64,000 nucleotides of DNA from Kaistella treverensis (GTDB lineage Bacteria; Bacteroidota; Bacteroidia; Flavobacteriales; Weeksellaceae). Below are positions 52,599 to 61,444 of this stretch, piece by piece; position 1 is the stretch's first letter; every line of letters starts with the position of its first letter. The stretch is taken from positions 496,001-560,000 of the forward strand of contig NZ_FORQ01000002.1 in NCBI RefSeq assembly GCF_900114045.1. The letters are read 5' to 3'. The notes under the pieces are model-generated. The model was given only the letters and a program-made list of their open reading frames with translations. It ran no database searches and had not been told where the DNA came from. A program made the translations under genes and the position numbers.

Positions 52599-54185
52599 TT
52601 GAAGAAAGTTGCACACATTCCTTTTTTAGAAATTGACAGCATTCCGGTGCTTATCAAGGATTTTCTCACGCAAAAAATTCCGGACTTTGAAGGCAAATTT
52701 TTTAATTTTGAAAATATTGGAAAGCAGATTGCTTTAAAAAGTGAAAATTTTCCGGCAAAAAACAGGCAAATTTTGTCTGATGTCTTTACAGTACAATATT
52801 CAGATTTTACCTTAACTGAAAAGCAACAGGAAAATTTAGGCCTTCTAGCAGCGAAAAATACGTTTACCGTTACCACTGGTCACCAACTTAACCTTTTTAC
52901 TGGGCCTGCATTTTTCATTTATAAAATTTTACAGACCATAAAAACTGCCGAAGTTTTAAAAGCGAAATTTCCGGCTTCGAACTTTATTCCCATTTTCTGG
53001 ATGGCGTCTGAAGATCATGATTTTGATGAAATCAACCATTTTAAAACCACCAAAAATTACTATGAAATTGGCGGAAAATCTGGCGGCGCAGTGGGTAGAA
53101 TTAAAATTGAAGACACTTTTTTCATTTCGCAGTTTGAGGAAGAATTTAAAGATTCCGTCTTTGGAACTGAGTTGATTTTATTGCTGAAAAAAGCCTACAA
53201 AAAAGGAAATACTTTAAGCGAAGCAACCAGAATTATCGTTCAGGAAATTTTTTCTGAATATGGTTTACTCGCGCTGGACGGCGATAATGCCGATCTAAAA
53301 TCTTTGATGAAACCGGTTTTCAAAGAAGAACTTGTGAAGCAGGATTTAAATAAAAATTCCGCCCAAATAGTGGCTTTTTTGTCAGAAAAATATGGCAAAG
53401 TTCAGGTGAATCCTCGCGACATTAATTTATTTTACCTTTCGGAAACCCGCGACAGAATCGCTTTCGAAAACGGAAAATTTGAAATGGTTGACCAAAACCG
53501 CAGTTTTTCGGAAGAAGAAATTTTAAATGAACTTGAAAATCATCCGGAACGTTTCAGCCCGAATGCGTTGATGCGGCCGGTTTATCAGGAAACTGTGCTT
53601 CCAAATCTCGCGTACATTGGCGGAAATGCCGAAATTATGTACTGGCTGGAGCTTAAAGATTATTTTGCTGAAATTAGTTTGCCGTTTCCGGTTTTAATTC
53701 CGAGAAATTCCATGCTGATGCTGGAGGAAAAAACTTTAGCCAAAATCGAAAAATTTGGCCTTACAACGGCAGATTTTTTCAAAAATTTCGCCGTTGTAAC
53801 CAAAAATATTTTGCTGAGCGGAAACGAGATTTTACCATTTTTGGAACAGCAGGAAGAAGTTTTAAAAAATCATTTTAATGATTTAAAAAAACGCGCTGCA
53901 CTTACCGAAAAAACTTTCGGAAACCTGGTTGAAGCGGAAGAAACGCGGCAGTTGAAATCTTTCGGCCGCATGAAAAAACGGCTTTTAAGAGCCGAAAAAA
54001 TCAAGCAGTCGGAGAAAATGGAAAGACTCGAAAACCTATTTTCAACTATTCATCCGGGAAACACCTGGCAGGAGCGGGTTTACAATTTTTCGGTCTTCTA
54101 CGCGGATTTCGGGCGCGAATGGCTGAAGCTTAGTTACGATGAGATGGACGTTGAAAAGTCGGAATTAATAATTTTTACTATTTAA
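52599..54185 (+). CDS. bshC: Bacillithiol biosynthesis cysteine-adding enzyme BshC
   Basis: 528 residues from a TTG at 52599 (reads MKKVAHIPFLEIDSIP), the only start that leaves the upstream porin stop free and matches the family N-terminus; another TTG at 52569 would overlap the porin. BshC adds cysteine to GlcN-malate to finish bacillithiol, the low-molecular-weight thiol of many Firmicutes and Bacteroidota. Hallmarks: VTTGHQLNLFTGPAFFIYK (about 95), FIPIFWMASEDHDFDEINH (about 140) and LPNLAYIGGNAEIMYWLEL (about 340), then a C-terminal coiled coil. bshA and bshB are not in the window. Confidence 0.95.
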   Translation: MKKVAHIPFLEIDSIPVLIKDFLTQKIPDFEGKFFNFENIGKQIALKSENFPAKNRQILSDVFTVQYSDFTLTEKQQENLGLLAAKNTFTVTTGHQLNLFTGPAFFIYKILQTIKTAEVLKAKFPASNFIPIFWMASEDHDFDEINHFKTTKNYYEIGGKSGGAVGRIKIEDTFFISQFEEEFKDSVFGTELILLLKKAYKKGNTLSEATRIIVQEIFSEYGLLALDGDNADLKSLMKPVFKEELVKQDLNKNSAQIVAFLSEKYGKVQVNPRDINLFYLSETRDRIAFENGKFEMVDQNRSFSEEEILNELENHPERFSPNALMRPVYQETVLPNLAYIGGNAEIMYWLELKDYFAEISLPFPVLIPRNSMLMLEEKTLAKIEKFGLTTADFFKNFAVVTKNILLSGNEILPFLEQQEEVLKNHFNDLKKRAALTEKTFGNLVEAEETRQLKSFGRMKKRLLRAEKIKQSEKMERLENLFSTIHPGNTWQERVYNFSVFYADFGREWLKLSYDEMDVEKSELIIFTI

Positions 54186-54196
54186 TTTTAAAGCAG

Positions 54197-54204
54197 TATT
54201 TTTG
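54197..54204 (+). promoter_or_regulatory. -7 promoter box TATTTTTG before the LysM protein gene
   Basis: Exact TAnnTTTG 18 nt before the ATG at 54223, supporting that start. Confidence 0.55.
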
Positions 54205-54222
54205 TACATATTTATCTTGAAG

Positions 54223-56148
54223 ATGATCAAAAAGTTTTTTCTATTAGCCGGCCTCACGGTATTTACGTCGCTTTCTGCGCAAAAAACGCATACCGTAATA
54301 AAGGGCGACACTCCTTATAATATTGCGAAGCGATACGGCATGACCGTGGACGATCTGGTGAAACTGAACCCTTTAGCTAAAGACGGTAAAGTTTCCATCG
54401 GCGATGTTTTGGTGATTTCAAAATCGTCGGTAAAAGCGGATACAAAAGCGGTTTCTTCATCCGATAAATTAGGTAAAATTGTGCTTAAACCTAAGCAAAC
54501 GATTTACGGAATTACGAAGCAATACCAAATTTCCGAAGCTGATTTAAGAAAACTAAATCCGGAACTTGATTCTCACATGAAAATTGGTGATGAAGTGACT
54601 TTACCGTTGGCTTCCATCCAAAAATTTGGCGATTCTACGCCAGTTCAAGTTGTTGCTGAAACGGAAAAAAAGACCGCTGAAGCACCGAAAAATGATGTTG
54701 TCGTAGCTGAAAGTACCCAAACTTCAGTTGCTGAAAATAACGATGGAAATTCGTACACCATTCAGCCGAAAGACAATTATTATAAAATTACGCGCAAATT
54801 TAATCTGACCCAAAAGGAACTTTTTGCACTGAATCCTGGTTTGGAACAGAAAGGTTTACAGCCCGGCGACGTGATTTCCATTCAAAATAAAAATTCAGAA
54901 AAAACAGCCGTAAAGCAGGAAATTTCTACAGAAACTACAACTACCGATACAACTACAAATACCACAGTTGCCGATGATTACGTGACTTACATAGTGCAAC
55001 AGGGCGATACGGTTTTCGGACTTTTAAACAGATTTGGTGTTACACTCGACGATTTAATCCGTCTGAATCCGAATTTAAGCCAAGGCTTAAAAGTAGGAAT
55101 GGTTTTGAAAATCAAAAAATTGGATGACGTTTACGTGAAAAAATCCGGCGACGTGTTGAATGTTGTTTTGATGCTCCCTTTCGGATTTGATACCAACGAT
55201 TCCAAATACAGAAATCTATCGCTTGATTTCCTTGCGGGAGCAAAACTCGCGATTGAACGCAACGCAAAAAGCGGAAAAAAACTCGACATTAAAGTAATTG
55301 ATGCCGGAAACGAGAAAAGTTTTAAAAACTCTTTAACGCAAATCAACCAATCGAACACCGATTTAATTATCGGGCCGTTCTTTAAATCCAGCGTTCTGGA
55401 AGCTTTAGATTATGTAAAAGCGCAAAAAATTCCGGTTGTAGCGCCGTTTGCAAATTCTGATGATCTTTTGGTTCACAATAATTTAATCATCATTGAGACC
55501 AATGAAACCGTGTACGTAGACCGCTTGGTAAAAGAGGTGAAAGATGCGTATTCTGACCAGAAAATTTATATTGTGGCGGACGCTGACCAGTCTTTAGCGA
55601 AATACATGCGCGCAAACCTGGAAAAAACGCTGAAAAATCCAAATATCACAGTGGTGAAGTCCTCTGCAGACATTCAGCCAGACAAAAATATGATGACGGG
55701 ACAAGCTGCTCCGGTAATCGCAATTTTGCTGAATAAAGATGAAGCTGCCGGCGACACTTTTGCCAACCGTTTGATGGAAATTTCGAAAGAAGTGTCCGGC
55801 ATCAAAGCTTTCAGTATGTACTATTCGCCGCTGTTTGAGAAAAATGTAGATGAACTCAGCCAAAGCAGTCTGGTTTATTTGATGGACCGAAAAATTGATA
55901 CGGAAGGCGATTTTGAAAAAGAAATTTTAGCTGCTTATAAGGCAAAATACTGTAAAACACCGTCAAAATATGCCGTTATCGGTTTTGATGTGGTGAACGA
56001 TATGCTGAGCCGCGAAAACAAAAAAGGTGAAATTTTCAAGCAAATGAATAAAGTGCAGACACAACTCGCGACCAAATTTGAGTTTGAAAAAACCAAATCC
56101 GGTGCTTACGTTAACAAAGGTTACCGCGTAGTTCGCTTAATTCCATAA
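54223..56148 (+). CDS. LysM-repeat protein fused to a periplasmic-binding-like domain
   Basis: 641 residues from the ATG at 54223, which gives a proper signal peptide (KKFFLLAGLTVFTSLSAQ). Four LysM modules follow: HTVIKGDTPYNIAKRYGMTV (about 22-65), KIVLKPKQTIYGITKQYQIS (about 88-132), SYTIQPKDNYYKITRKFNLT (about 177-222) and TYIVQQGDTVFGLLNRFGVT (about 253-296), joined by Thr/Ala/Lys-rich linkers. From about 310 a type-1 periplasmic-binding fold begins LNVVLMLPFGFDTND. LysM binds peptidoglycan; the second part recalls ABC substrate-binding proteins and the LpoA-type penicillin-binding-protein activators. Periplasmic cell-wall role likely; ligand unknown. Confidence 0.85.
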   Translation: MIKKFFLLAGLTVFTSLSAQKTHTVIKGDTPYNIAKRYGMTVDDLVKLNPLAKDGKVSIGDVLVISKSSVKADTKAVSSSDKLGKIVLKPKQTIYGITKQYQISEADLRKLNPELDSHMKIGDEVTLPLASIQKFGDSTPVQVVAETEKKTAEAPKNDVVVAESTQTSVAENNDGNSYTIQPKDNYYKITRKFNLTQKELFALNPGLEQKGLQPGDVISIQNKNSEKTAVKQEISTETTTTDTTTNTTVADDYVTYIVQQGDTVFGLLNRFGVTLDDLIRLNPNLSQGLKVGMVLKIKKLDDVYVKKSGDVLNVVLMLPFGFDTNDSKYRNLSLDFLAGAKLAIERNAKSGKKLDIKVIDAGNEKSFKNSLTQINQSNTDLIIGPFFKSSVLEALDYVKAQKIPVVAPFANSDDLLVHNNLIIIETNETVYVDRLVKEVKDAYSDQKIYIVADADQSLAKYMRANLEKTLKNPNITVVKSSADIQPDKNMMTGQAAPVIAILLNKDEAAGDTFANRLMEISKEVSGIKAFSMYYSPLFEKNVDELSQSSLVYLMDRKIDTEGDFEKEILAAYKAKYCKTPSKYAVIGFDVVNDMLSRENKKGEIFKQMNKVQTQLATKFEFEKTKSGAYVNKGYRVVRLIP

Positions 56149-56202
56149 AGAAATTAAAAATTTAAATTAGAAGCATTTTCTAATCGATCTGTAAAAAAAT
56201 AT

Positions 56203-57078
56203 ATGAAAGCACTTGTATTTCCTGGGCAAGGTTCACAATATGTCGGTATGGGAACGGAATTATACAATTCCCGTAAAGACATCAAAGATTTGATGGACTC
56301 TGCCAATGATATTTTGGGATTTGATATTCTCTCGGCGATGTTCCGCGGAACAGAGGAGGATTTGAAAAAAACCGAAGTTACCCAGCCCGCTATTTTTATT
56401 TATTCCGTCGCAGCTTTGAAGGCCGTAAACGGAACTTCACCAAGTATGGTTGCGGGCCATTCTTTAGGAGAATTTTCTGCTTTGGTGGCAAACGGAGTTT
56501 TAAGTTTTGAAGATGGTTTAAAACTGGTTTCCACACGGGCAAAAGCCATGCAGGAAGCCTGTGACGCCAACCCAAGTTCGATGGCGGCAATTCTAGGTTT
56601 AGCGGACGAAATCGTGGAAAAAATCTGTGAAGAAACACCCGGAATTGTTGTTCCGGCAAACTATAACTGTCCGGGTCAACTCGTAATTTCCGGTGAAACA
56701 GCAGCGGTGGAGCTTGCTTGCCAAAATTTAAAAAACGCCGGTGCTAAACGCGCTTTGTTGCTACCGGTAAACGGCGCTTTTCATTCACCATTAATGTTGC
56801 CGGCGCAGGAAAAGCTAGCGGAAGCTATTAACAATATTAAATTCTACAAACCAACCATGGATGTTTACCAAAACATTACAACCGTGGCGGTTGAAGATCC
56901 GGAAGAAATTAAGAAAAATCTTATCGCGCAGCTTACCGGTCCTGTCAGATGGACGCAATCTGTGCAAAATATGATCAAAAAAGGAGCGACTTCTTTTGTG
57001 GAAGTTGGTCCCGGAAAAACGCTTCAGGGTTTGATTAAAAAAATAAACAGCGACGTTACTGTTTCATCTGCAATTTAA
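56203..57078 (+). CDS. fabD: Malonyl-CoA:ACP transacylase
   Basis: 291 residues. Loads malonyl groups onto acyl carrier protein for fatty-acid synthesis. N-terminal FPGQGSQYVGMG, the active-site serine Ser87 in VAGHSLGEFSAL, the GSxx-type catalytic histidine in NGAFHSPLM (about 196) and the C-terminal FVEVGPGKTLQGLIKKI are all present. Six nucleotides separate it from the GHMP kinase gene downstream. Cytoplasmic. Confidence 0.97.
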   Translation: MKALVFPGQGSQYVGMGTELYNSRKDIKDLMDSANDILGFDILSAMFRGTEEDLKKTEVTQPAIFIYSVAALKAVNGTSPSMVAGHSLGEFSALVANGVLSFEDGLKLVSTRAKAMQEACDANPSSMAAILGLADEIVEKICEETPGIVVPANYNCPGQLVISGETAAVELACQNLKNAGAKRALLLPVNGAFHSPLMLPAQEKLAEAINNIKFYKPTMDVYQNITTVAVEDPEEIKKNLIAQLTGPVRWTQSVQNMIKKGATSFVEVGPGKTLQGLIKKINSDVTVSSAI

Positions 57079-57084
57079 ACCAAA

Positions 57085-58002
57085 ATGAGTACGATTTTTT
57101 CACCTGGAAAATTACTGCTCACCTCCGAATATGTCGTTCTCGACGGCGCTTTAGCTCTTGCTCTTCCCACGAAATGGGGGCAGGAGTTTTTTGTTGAAGA
57201 AATTCCCGACGGAAATTCAATGATTTACTGGACGGCGCTGCACCAGGTACAACCGTGGTTAGATGCTGAAATCGATTATAAAAATTTGGCGCTAAAAAGC
57301 ACAAATTTACCGGAAGCAGCAGAATTTGTCCTGAAAATAATTGCAGAAATTAAACGGCTTTCTGTCACTTTTTTCAATTCTGATTTATCTTTCAAAATCA
57401 CTACCAACCTGCAGTTTCCACCGGATTTCGGTTTGGGAAGCAGTTCTACTTTGATGAATAATCTGGCGCGATGGAGCGGCGTTGATGCATATGAACTGAA
57501 TGAAAACTGTTTGGGTGGAAGCGGTTACGACATTGCGGTGGCGCAGGAAAAATCTGCAATAATTTACCGAAATAAGCCGGAAAAATTTGTTCAGAAAATT
57601 AATTTCGATCCCGCATTTAAAAATGAACTGATTTTTGTCCACCTCAATAAAAAACAGGACAGCCGCGAAGGCATTTCGCTATACCGCAGCAAAGAAAAAT
57701 TACCTGCTATAATCGATGATTTTTCCGAAATTACAAACCGTGTTTTAGAGGCAAAAACGCTTGACGAATTTTCAGCCTTAATGATTTTACACGAGGAAAA
57801 ATTGGGCAAATTTCTCGAACTTCAAACCGTAAAGAAAAGACATTTCCCGGACTGTCCGGTATTTTTGAAAAGTCTGGGCGCCTGGGGCGGCGATTTTGTG
57901 CTGAGCCAAGAATTCCCGGGTTATGAGGCATATTTTCGCGAAAAGGGTTTTTCTACCATTTTCAATTTTAAAAATTTAATTGCGCAAAACGCACATAATT
58001 AG
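57085..58002 (+). CDS. GYDIA-type GHMP kinase family protein
   Basis: 305 residues. GHMP fold: TIFSPGKLLLTSEYVVLDGA at the N-terminus, the ATP-binding PPDFGLGSSSTLMNN near residue 113, and the GGSGYDIAVAQ segment that names the family near residue 145. GHMP kinases phosphorylate small metabolites such as mevalonate, phosphomevalonate or homoserine. Flavobacteria use the mevalonate pathway, so a mevalonate-pathway kinase is a reasonable guess but is not proven. Probably cotranscribed with fabD. Confidence 0.85.
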   Translation: MSTIFSPGKLLLTSEYVVLDGALALALPTKWGQEFFVEEIPDGNSMIYWTALHQVQPWLDAEIDYKNLALKSTNLPEAAEFVLKIIAEIKRLSVTFFNSDLSFKITTNLQFPPDFGLGSSSTLMNNLARWSGVDAYELNENCLGGSGYDIAVAQEKSAIIYRNKPEKFVQKINFDPAFKNELIFVHLNKKQDSREGISLYRSKEKLPAIIDDFSEITNRVLEAKTLDEFSALMILHEEKLGKFLELQTVKKRHFPDCPVFLKSLGAWGGDFVLSQEFPGYEAYFREKGFSTIFNFKNLIAQNAHN

Positions 58003-58073
58003 CTGATTAAACTTAATTTGGAGTTTCTGATGAATATCAGTATTTTTAGAACTTCTTACTTAACATTAATCAT

Positions 58074-58081
58074 TAAATTTG
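58074..58081 (+). promoter_or_regulatory. -7 promoter box TAAATTTG of pckA
   Basis: Exact TAnnTTTG 31 nt before the pckA ATG; no clear -33. Confidence 0.6.
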
Positions 58082-58112
58082 TGTTTTACCCAAAACTGAT
58101 ATAAAAAGTAAA

Positions 58113-59717
58113 ATGAAGAACAACAAAATTACCGAACAACTGCAAAACTTAGGGCTTTCTGGCTACGAAGAAATTTCCTATAATCCTTCTTTTGAAGAAT
58201 TGTTTACCGAAGAATTATCACCTAAAAATAAAGGTTTTGAAAAAGGCGCTCTCACTGAATCTGGTGCTATTGCCGTAAAAACCGGGATTTTTACCGGCCG
58301 TTCGCCGAAAGACCGTTTCATTGTAAAAGATGACATCAGCAAAGATACAATTCACTGGGATGGTAAAGTAAATTTGCCAACCACGCCAGAAGTTTTCCAA
58401 AGTTGTAAGGAATTGGTTTTAAGCCAGTTGTCTTCATCAAAAAAAATTTATGTGGTTGATGCTTTTTGTGGCACCAACCCGGACACGCGCTTGAAAGTCC
58501 GTTTCATTATGGAAGTTGCGTGGCAGGCACATTTCGTGACCAATATGTTCATCCGTCCTTCTACTTATGAATTGGAAAATTTTGGTGAACCGGATTTCGT
58601 AGTGATCAATGGTTCCAAAGCCACCAACCCGAACTGGAAAGAGCAGGGTTTAAATTCTGAAAATTTCGTAATGTTCAACCTTACTGAAAAAATGCAGATT
58701 ATCGGTGGAACATGGTACGGTGGTGAAATGAAGAAAGGAATGTTCGCGATGATGAATTATTACCTTCCGTTAAATGGTATGGCTTCAATGCACTGTTCTG
58801 CAAACGTAGGTGAAGACGGTGATGTTGCTTTATTCTTCGGCTTGTCCGGAACAGGAAAAACTACACTTTCTGCTGATCCGAAAAGATATCTGATCGGTGA
58901 TGACGAACATGGTTGGGATGATAACGGAGTTTTCAATTTCGAAGGTGGATGTTATGCGAAAGTAATTGATCTTTCAGAAGAAAAAGAACCGGATATTTTT
59001 AAAGCAATCCGAAGAGATTCATTGCTGGAAAATGTGGTGGTTAATGAATACGGCGAAGCAGATTACAAAGACAATTCAATTACAGAAAATACGCGCGTTT
59101 CCTATCCGATTTATCATATCAGCAAAATTGTTTTGCCCTCAAAAGCCGGACATGCGAAAAAGATCGTTTACTTATCCGCGGACGCCTTCGGTGTTTTGCC
59201 ACCGGTTTCAGTGTTGAATGACGATCAGGCGCAATACCACTTCCTTTGTGGTTATACTTCAAAATTAGCCGGAACGGAAAGAGGAATTACAGAACCTCAA
59301 CCTTCATTTTCGCCAGCATTTGGTGAAGCGTTCTTAACGTTACACCCAACAATGTATTCGAAAACATTGATCGGAAAAATGAAAGAGCACGGAGCGAAAG
59401 CTTATTTGGTAAATACCGGATGGAACGGTACCGGAAAAAGAATTTCACTGAAGGATACACGTGCAATTATTGACGCGATTATTGATGGTTCCATCGATTC
59501 AGCAGAAAAAACCATGATTCCGATTATGAATCTGGAAATTCCTACAGCGTTACCAAATGTTTCTGAAGGAATTCTTGATCCGCGTTCAACCTACGCCAGC
59601 GCTGCTGAATGGGAAGAAAAAGCAAAAGATTTAGCTGCGAGATACATCAAAAATTTCGAGCAGTATTGCGATAATGAAGAAGGCAGAAAATTAGTTGCTG
59701 CCGGTCCGCAGTTATAA
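58113..59717 (+). CDS. pckA: Phosphoenolpyruvate carboxykinase (ATP)
   Basis: 534 residues, standard length. Converts oxaloacetate plus ATP to PEP, CO2 and ADP, the gluconeogenic entry step (reversible in some anaerobes). Markers: [14 protein letters not shown] (about 72), metal and substrate residues in MHCSANVG, kinase-1a loop [15 protein letters not shown] (about 247), kinase-2 [19 protein letters not shown], and the C-terminal [20 protein letters not shown]. Monocistronic, with its own promoter and terminator. Confidence 0.97.
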   Translation: MKNNKITEQLQNLGLSGYEEISYNPSFEELFTEELSPKNKGFEKGALTESGAIAVKTGIFTGRSPKDRFIVKDDISKDTIHWDGKVNLPTTPEVFQSCKELVLSQLSSSKKIYVVDAFCGTNPDTRLKVRFIMEVAWQAHFVTNMFIRPSTYELENFGEPDFVVINGSKATNPNWKEQGLNSENFVMFNLTEKMQIIGGTWYGGEMKKGMFAMMNYYLPLNGMASMHCSANVGEDGDVALFFGLSGTGKTTLSADPKRYLIGDDEHGWDDNGVFNFEGGCYAKVIDLSEEKEPDIFKAIRRDSLLENVVVNEYGEADYKDNSITENTRVSYPIYHISKIVLPSKAGHAKKIVYLSADAFGVLPPVSVLNDDQAQYHFLCGYTSKLAGTERGITEPQPSFSPAFGEAFLTLHPTMYSKTLIGKMKEHGAKAYLVNTGWNGTGKRISLKDTRAIIDAIIDGSIDSAEKTMIPIMNLEIPTALPNVSEGILDPRSTYASAAEWEEKAKDLAARYIKNFEQYCDNEEGRKLVAAGPQL

Positions 59718-59739
59718 CATTCCGATTTAAAATAAAAAT

Positions 59740-59765
59740 TCCCCGCTATTCGGGGATTTTTTTTG
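59740..59765 (+). terminator. Intrinsic terminator of pckA
   Basis: 6-bp GC stem TCCCCG (59740-59745) / CGGGGA (59751-59756) with loop CTATT, followed by nine T. Confidence 0.88.
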
Positions 59766-59830
59766 GTTTTGTATTTAAGGGGAAATCACTTCTCAGATTT
59801 TTGCTATTCTCAGTGTTGCGTTTAATTTTA

Positions 59831-59838
59831 TAAATTTG
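59831..59838 (+). promoter_or_regulatory. -7 promoter box TAAATTTG before the VTT protein gene
   Basis: Exact TAnnTTTG. Its last three bases are the TTG that could be read as a start codon; because a promoter box cannot be in its own mRNA, the ATG at 59902 was preferred as the start. Confidence 0.55.
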
Positions 59839-59901
59839 AGCAGCAATACTTTTCAAAATCTTTACGAAAAGTGCTTTTTAACAAACTCTAAAATCTACAA
59901 A

Positions 59902-60495
59902 ATGTGGTGGCAATATATTCTGGTTTTCCTGGGAGCTTTATTGTTTGATATTGTGCCATTTCCCTTTCCACCGGCTTTTACGGTGATGGTTTTTCTTCAG
60001 ATTTTATATGACCTTGATGTTTGGACGGTGATTTTCGTAGGTGTTGCGGGTTCGGTTCTGGGCCGATATATTCTGCTTCTTTATGCGCCACTGATTTCAA
60101 ACAGATTTTTGAAGGCGGCAAAAAATGAAGATATCCAGTTTTTAGGGGAGAAAATGAACGAAAATAAATGGGTAGGTCAACTCTTTGTACTTGCTTATTC
60201 GTTGTTACCACTTCCGACAACGCCTTTATTTTTGGGCGCCGGAATCTCCAAAATAAAACCTATTTACATCATTCCCGCTTTTCTCATCGGGAAGTTTACG
60301 AGTGACAGCGTTGCGCTGCATCTCGGGAATTATGCTTCGGAAAATTGGCGTTTGGTCATTGACTCAACATTTTCCTGGGAATCTTTCGCCAGCTTGTTCT
60401 TAAGCTTAACGCTTTTGTTTTTTCTGCTTTTTATCGATTGGCGCACTTTAATTCAGAAAAAGAAATTTTTACTGAATTTTAAAATCTGGAAATAA
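59902..60495 (+). CDS. VTT/DedA-like small membrane protein
   Basis: 197 residues from the ATG at 59902 (MWWQYILVFLGAL). Five or so hydrophobic segments, with a first helix ending in DIVPFPFPPAFTVMVF, a GVAGSVLGRYILL loop and the central LPLPTTPLFLGAGISKIKPIYIIPAFLIG, a pattern of the VTT (SNARE-associated Golgi/DedA) domain: re-entrant loops around Gly/Pro motifs. Members are thought to move lipids or affect membrane homeostasis; the bacterial substrate here is unknown. A bidirectional terminator separates it from tmRNA. Confidence 0.72.
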   Translation: MWWQYILVFLGALLFDIVPFPFPPAFTVMVFLQILYDLDVWTVIFVGVAGSVLGRYILLLYAPLISNRFLKAAKNEDIQFLGEKMNENKWVGQLFVLAYSLLPLPTTPLFLGAGISKIKPIYIIPAFLIGKFTSDSVALHLGNYASENWRLVIDSTFSWESFASLFLSLTLLFFLLFIDWRTLIQKKKFLLNFKIWK

Positions 60496-60510
60496 TATCA
60501 AAATCGGGCA

Positions 60511-60545
60511 AAAAAAATAACCGCCTGTAAAACAAGCGGCTATTT
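60511..60545. terminator. Bidirectional terminator between the VTT gene and tmRNA
   Basis: Imperfect hairpin (60517-60544; CCGC-C-TGT paired with ACA-A-GCGG and flanking AATA/TATT) with an A-run on the left and T's on the right, so it can end both the rightward VTT transcript and the leftward tmRNA precursor. Confidence 0.75.
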
Positions 60546-60555
60546 AAAATATCTG

Positions 60556-60951
60556 TGGAGTTGGAGGGATTCGAACCCTCGTCCAAACAAGCAACACATA
60601 AGGTTTCTACATGCTTATTCTGCTATTGGTTTTCATGCAAAAGCAGAGAGCAGACACCCAACTTTTACCTTAGCTTCTAATTTTTTCGAGTTCTGGCCAA
60701 AGCCTCCAAAACCTTATTTCCGCATTGCTATACCCCAAAATCAGACGTCGCGAAACAGAACTTCTGTGGGATATCTTGCCTCCGTACTGTCTTCGGGAGA
60801 ACGCTAAATCTTACTATGATTCGGATTAAGCAGCAAGAGCAAACTCTTGGTCGCCAGTTAAAATTTTGTAGCAAGGGATTAAAGAGATCGCGCTACGGTT
60901 CTCTGCATGCTTACTTACCCATTGATCTTGCTGTCGAAACCAGTCAACCCC
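60556..60951 (-). ncRNA. ssrA: Transfer-messenger RNA (tmRNA)
   Basis: 396 nt. The 5' end GGGGTTG pairs with CAACTCC near the 3' end, giving a 7-bp acceptor stem with one G-U; discriminator A at 60556; CCA is not encoded. The T-arm GAGGG-TTCGAAT-CCCTC is perfect, and GGTTTCGACAGC follows the 5' acceptor strand as expected. The tag reading frame lies at 60829-60855: GDQEFALAA followed by TAA. tmRNA with SmpB rescues stalled ribosomes and marks the unfinished protein for degradation. Located alone between terminator and promoter. Confidence 0.97.
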
Positions 60952-60965
60952 AATATATAAGACTG

Positions 60966-60998
60966 CAAAGATAAGCAAATATTTTGCCGTATTGCAAG
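60966..60998 (-). promoter_or_regulatory. Promoter of tmRNA
   Basis: On the minus strand CTTG (-33, ending at 60995) is followed by a 21-nt spacer and TATCTTTG (60973-60966), 14 nt before the mature 5' end. This predicts a short 5' leader that RNase P would remove. Confidence 0.8.
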
Positions 60999-61021
60999 TG
61001 GTAATTTGGGCGTAACCTTTC

Positions 61022-61229
61022 GGCGGAAATTGGCGCTCGCTCCGCTCGCTCCCATTTCCGCCTTCAGGTCGGGCTTTCCGTTGCAATTCCTCCCCGCCGC
61101 GGCGGGTCCGGGATTTCCACTGCAATCCCTTACGCGGGATCTCGCACCTTTACGAAGCTTTATCAAATTTTACCGGTTATTTCATCCTTTTTTTCAAAAT
61201 GGAAATTGGCGCTCGCTTCGCTCGCGCCC
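61022..61229. repeat. GC-rich repeat block upstream of tmRNA
   Basis: GC-rich island in an AT-rich gap (60999-61444, no gene). A 29-bp direct repeat (core GGAAATTGGCGCTCGCT) occurs at 61025-61053 and 61201-61229 with 3 differences. The first copy sits in a perfect 9-bp inverted repeat GGCGGAAAT (61022-61030) / ATTTCCGCC (61054-61062). The middle holds CCCGCCGCGGCGGG, a palindrome, near 61099. The wording resembles interspersed elements I associate with Chryseobacterium-type genomes, but I cannot verify this. Confidence 0.75.
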
Positions 61230-61279
61230 GAACAGCAGAAATAAATTTTACCTGCTATTTCACCGTTTTTTTCGAAAAT
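61165..61279. repeat. Two ~36-bp direct repeats with ~78-bp period
   Basis: AAATTTTACCGGTTATTTCA at 61165 and AAATTTTACCTGCTATTTCA at 61243, each continuing through a T-run and ending near AAAAT (61200 and 61279). The ~78-bp period is close to that of the arrays at 7.0 and 9.6 kb, and the AGC/GCTATTT words recur at 63847. Confidence 0.6.
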
Positions 61280-61444
61280 AATTTGCTCAAATAGCGGCAA
61301 ATAATTAAAAACATTAACAAAAATTTCAGGTCAGAATTCTAAAAATATCACAAAACAGGTTAAAAACAATTAAACTTTTCGCGCCGAAATTTATTAGTCG
61401 CTAAAACGCTCTTTTTTCAGGTTATTTTTACGCAAATAAGCTGT

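Noticed and set aside
59836-59901. TTG start giving a 22-residue longer VTT protein
   Set aside because: The TTG is part of an exact -7 promoter box, so it would not be in the mRNA; ATG at 59902 preferred, though not certain.
60556-60584. tRNA-like T-arm considered as a separate tRNA gene
   Set aside because: No anticodon arm nearby; the matching acceptor strand is 360 nt away and the intervening tag frame identifies tmRNA.
60826-61166. Minus-strand frames rich in Arg/Gly across the tmRNA 5' end and GC-rich island
   Set aside because: They overlap the tmRNA and repeated DNA, and have repeat-derived composition and no family resemblance.
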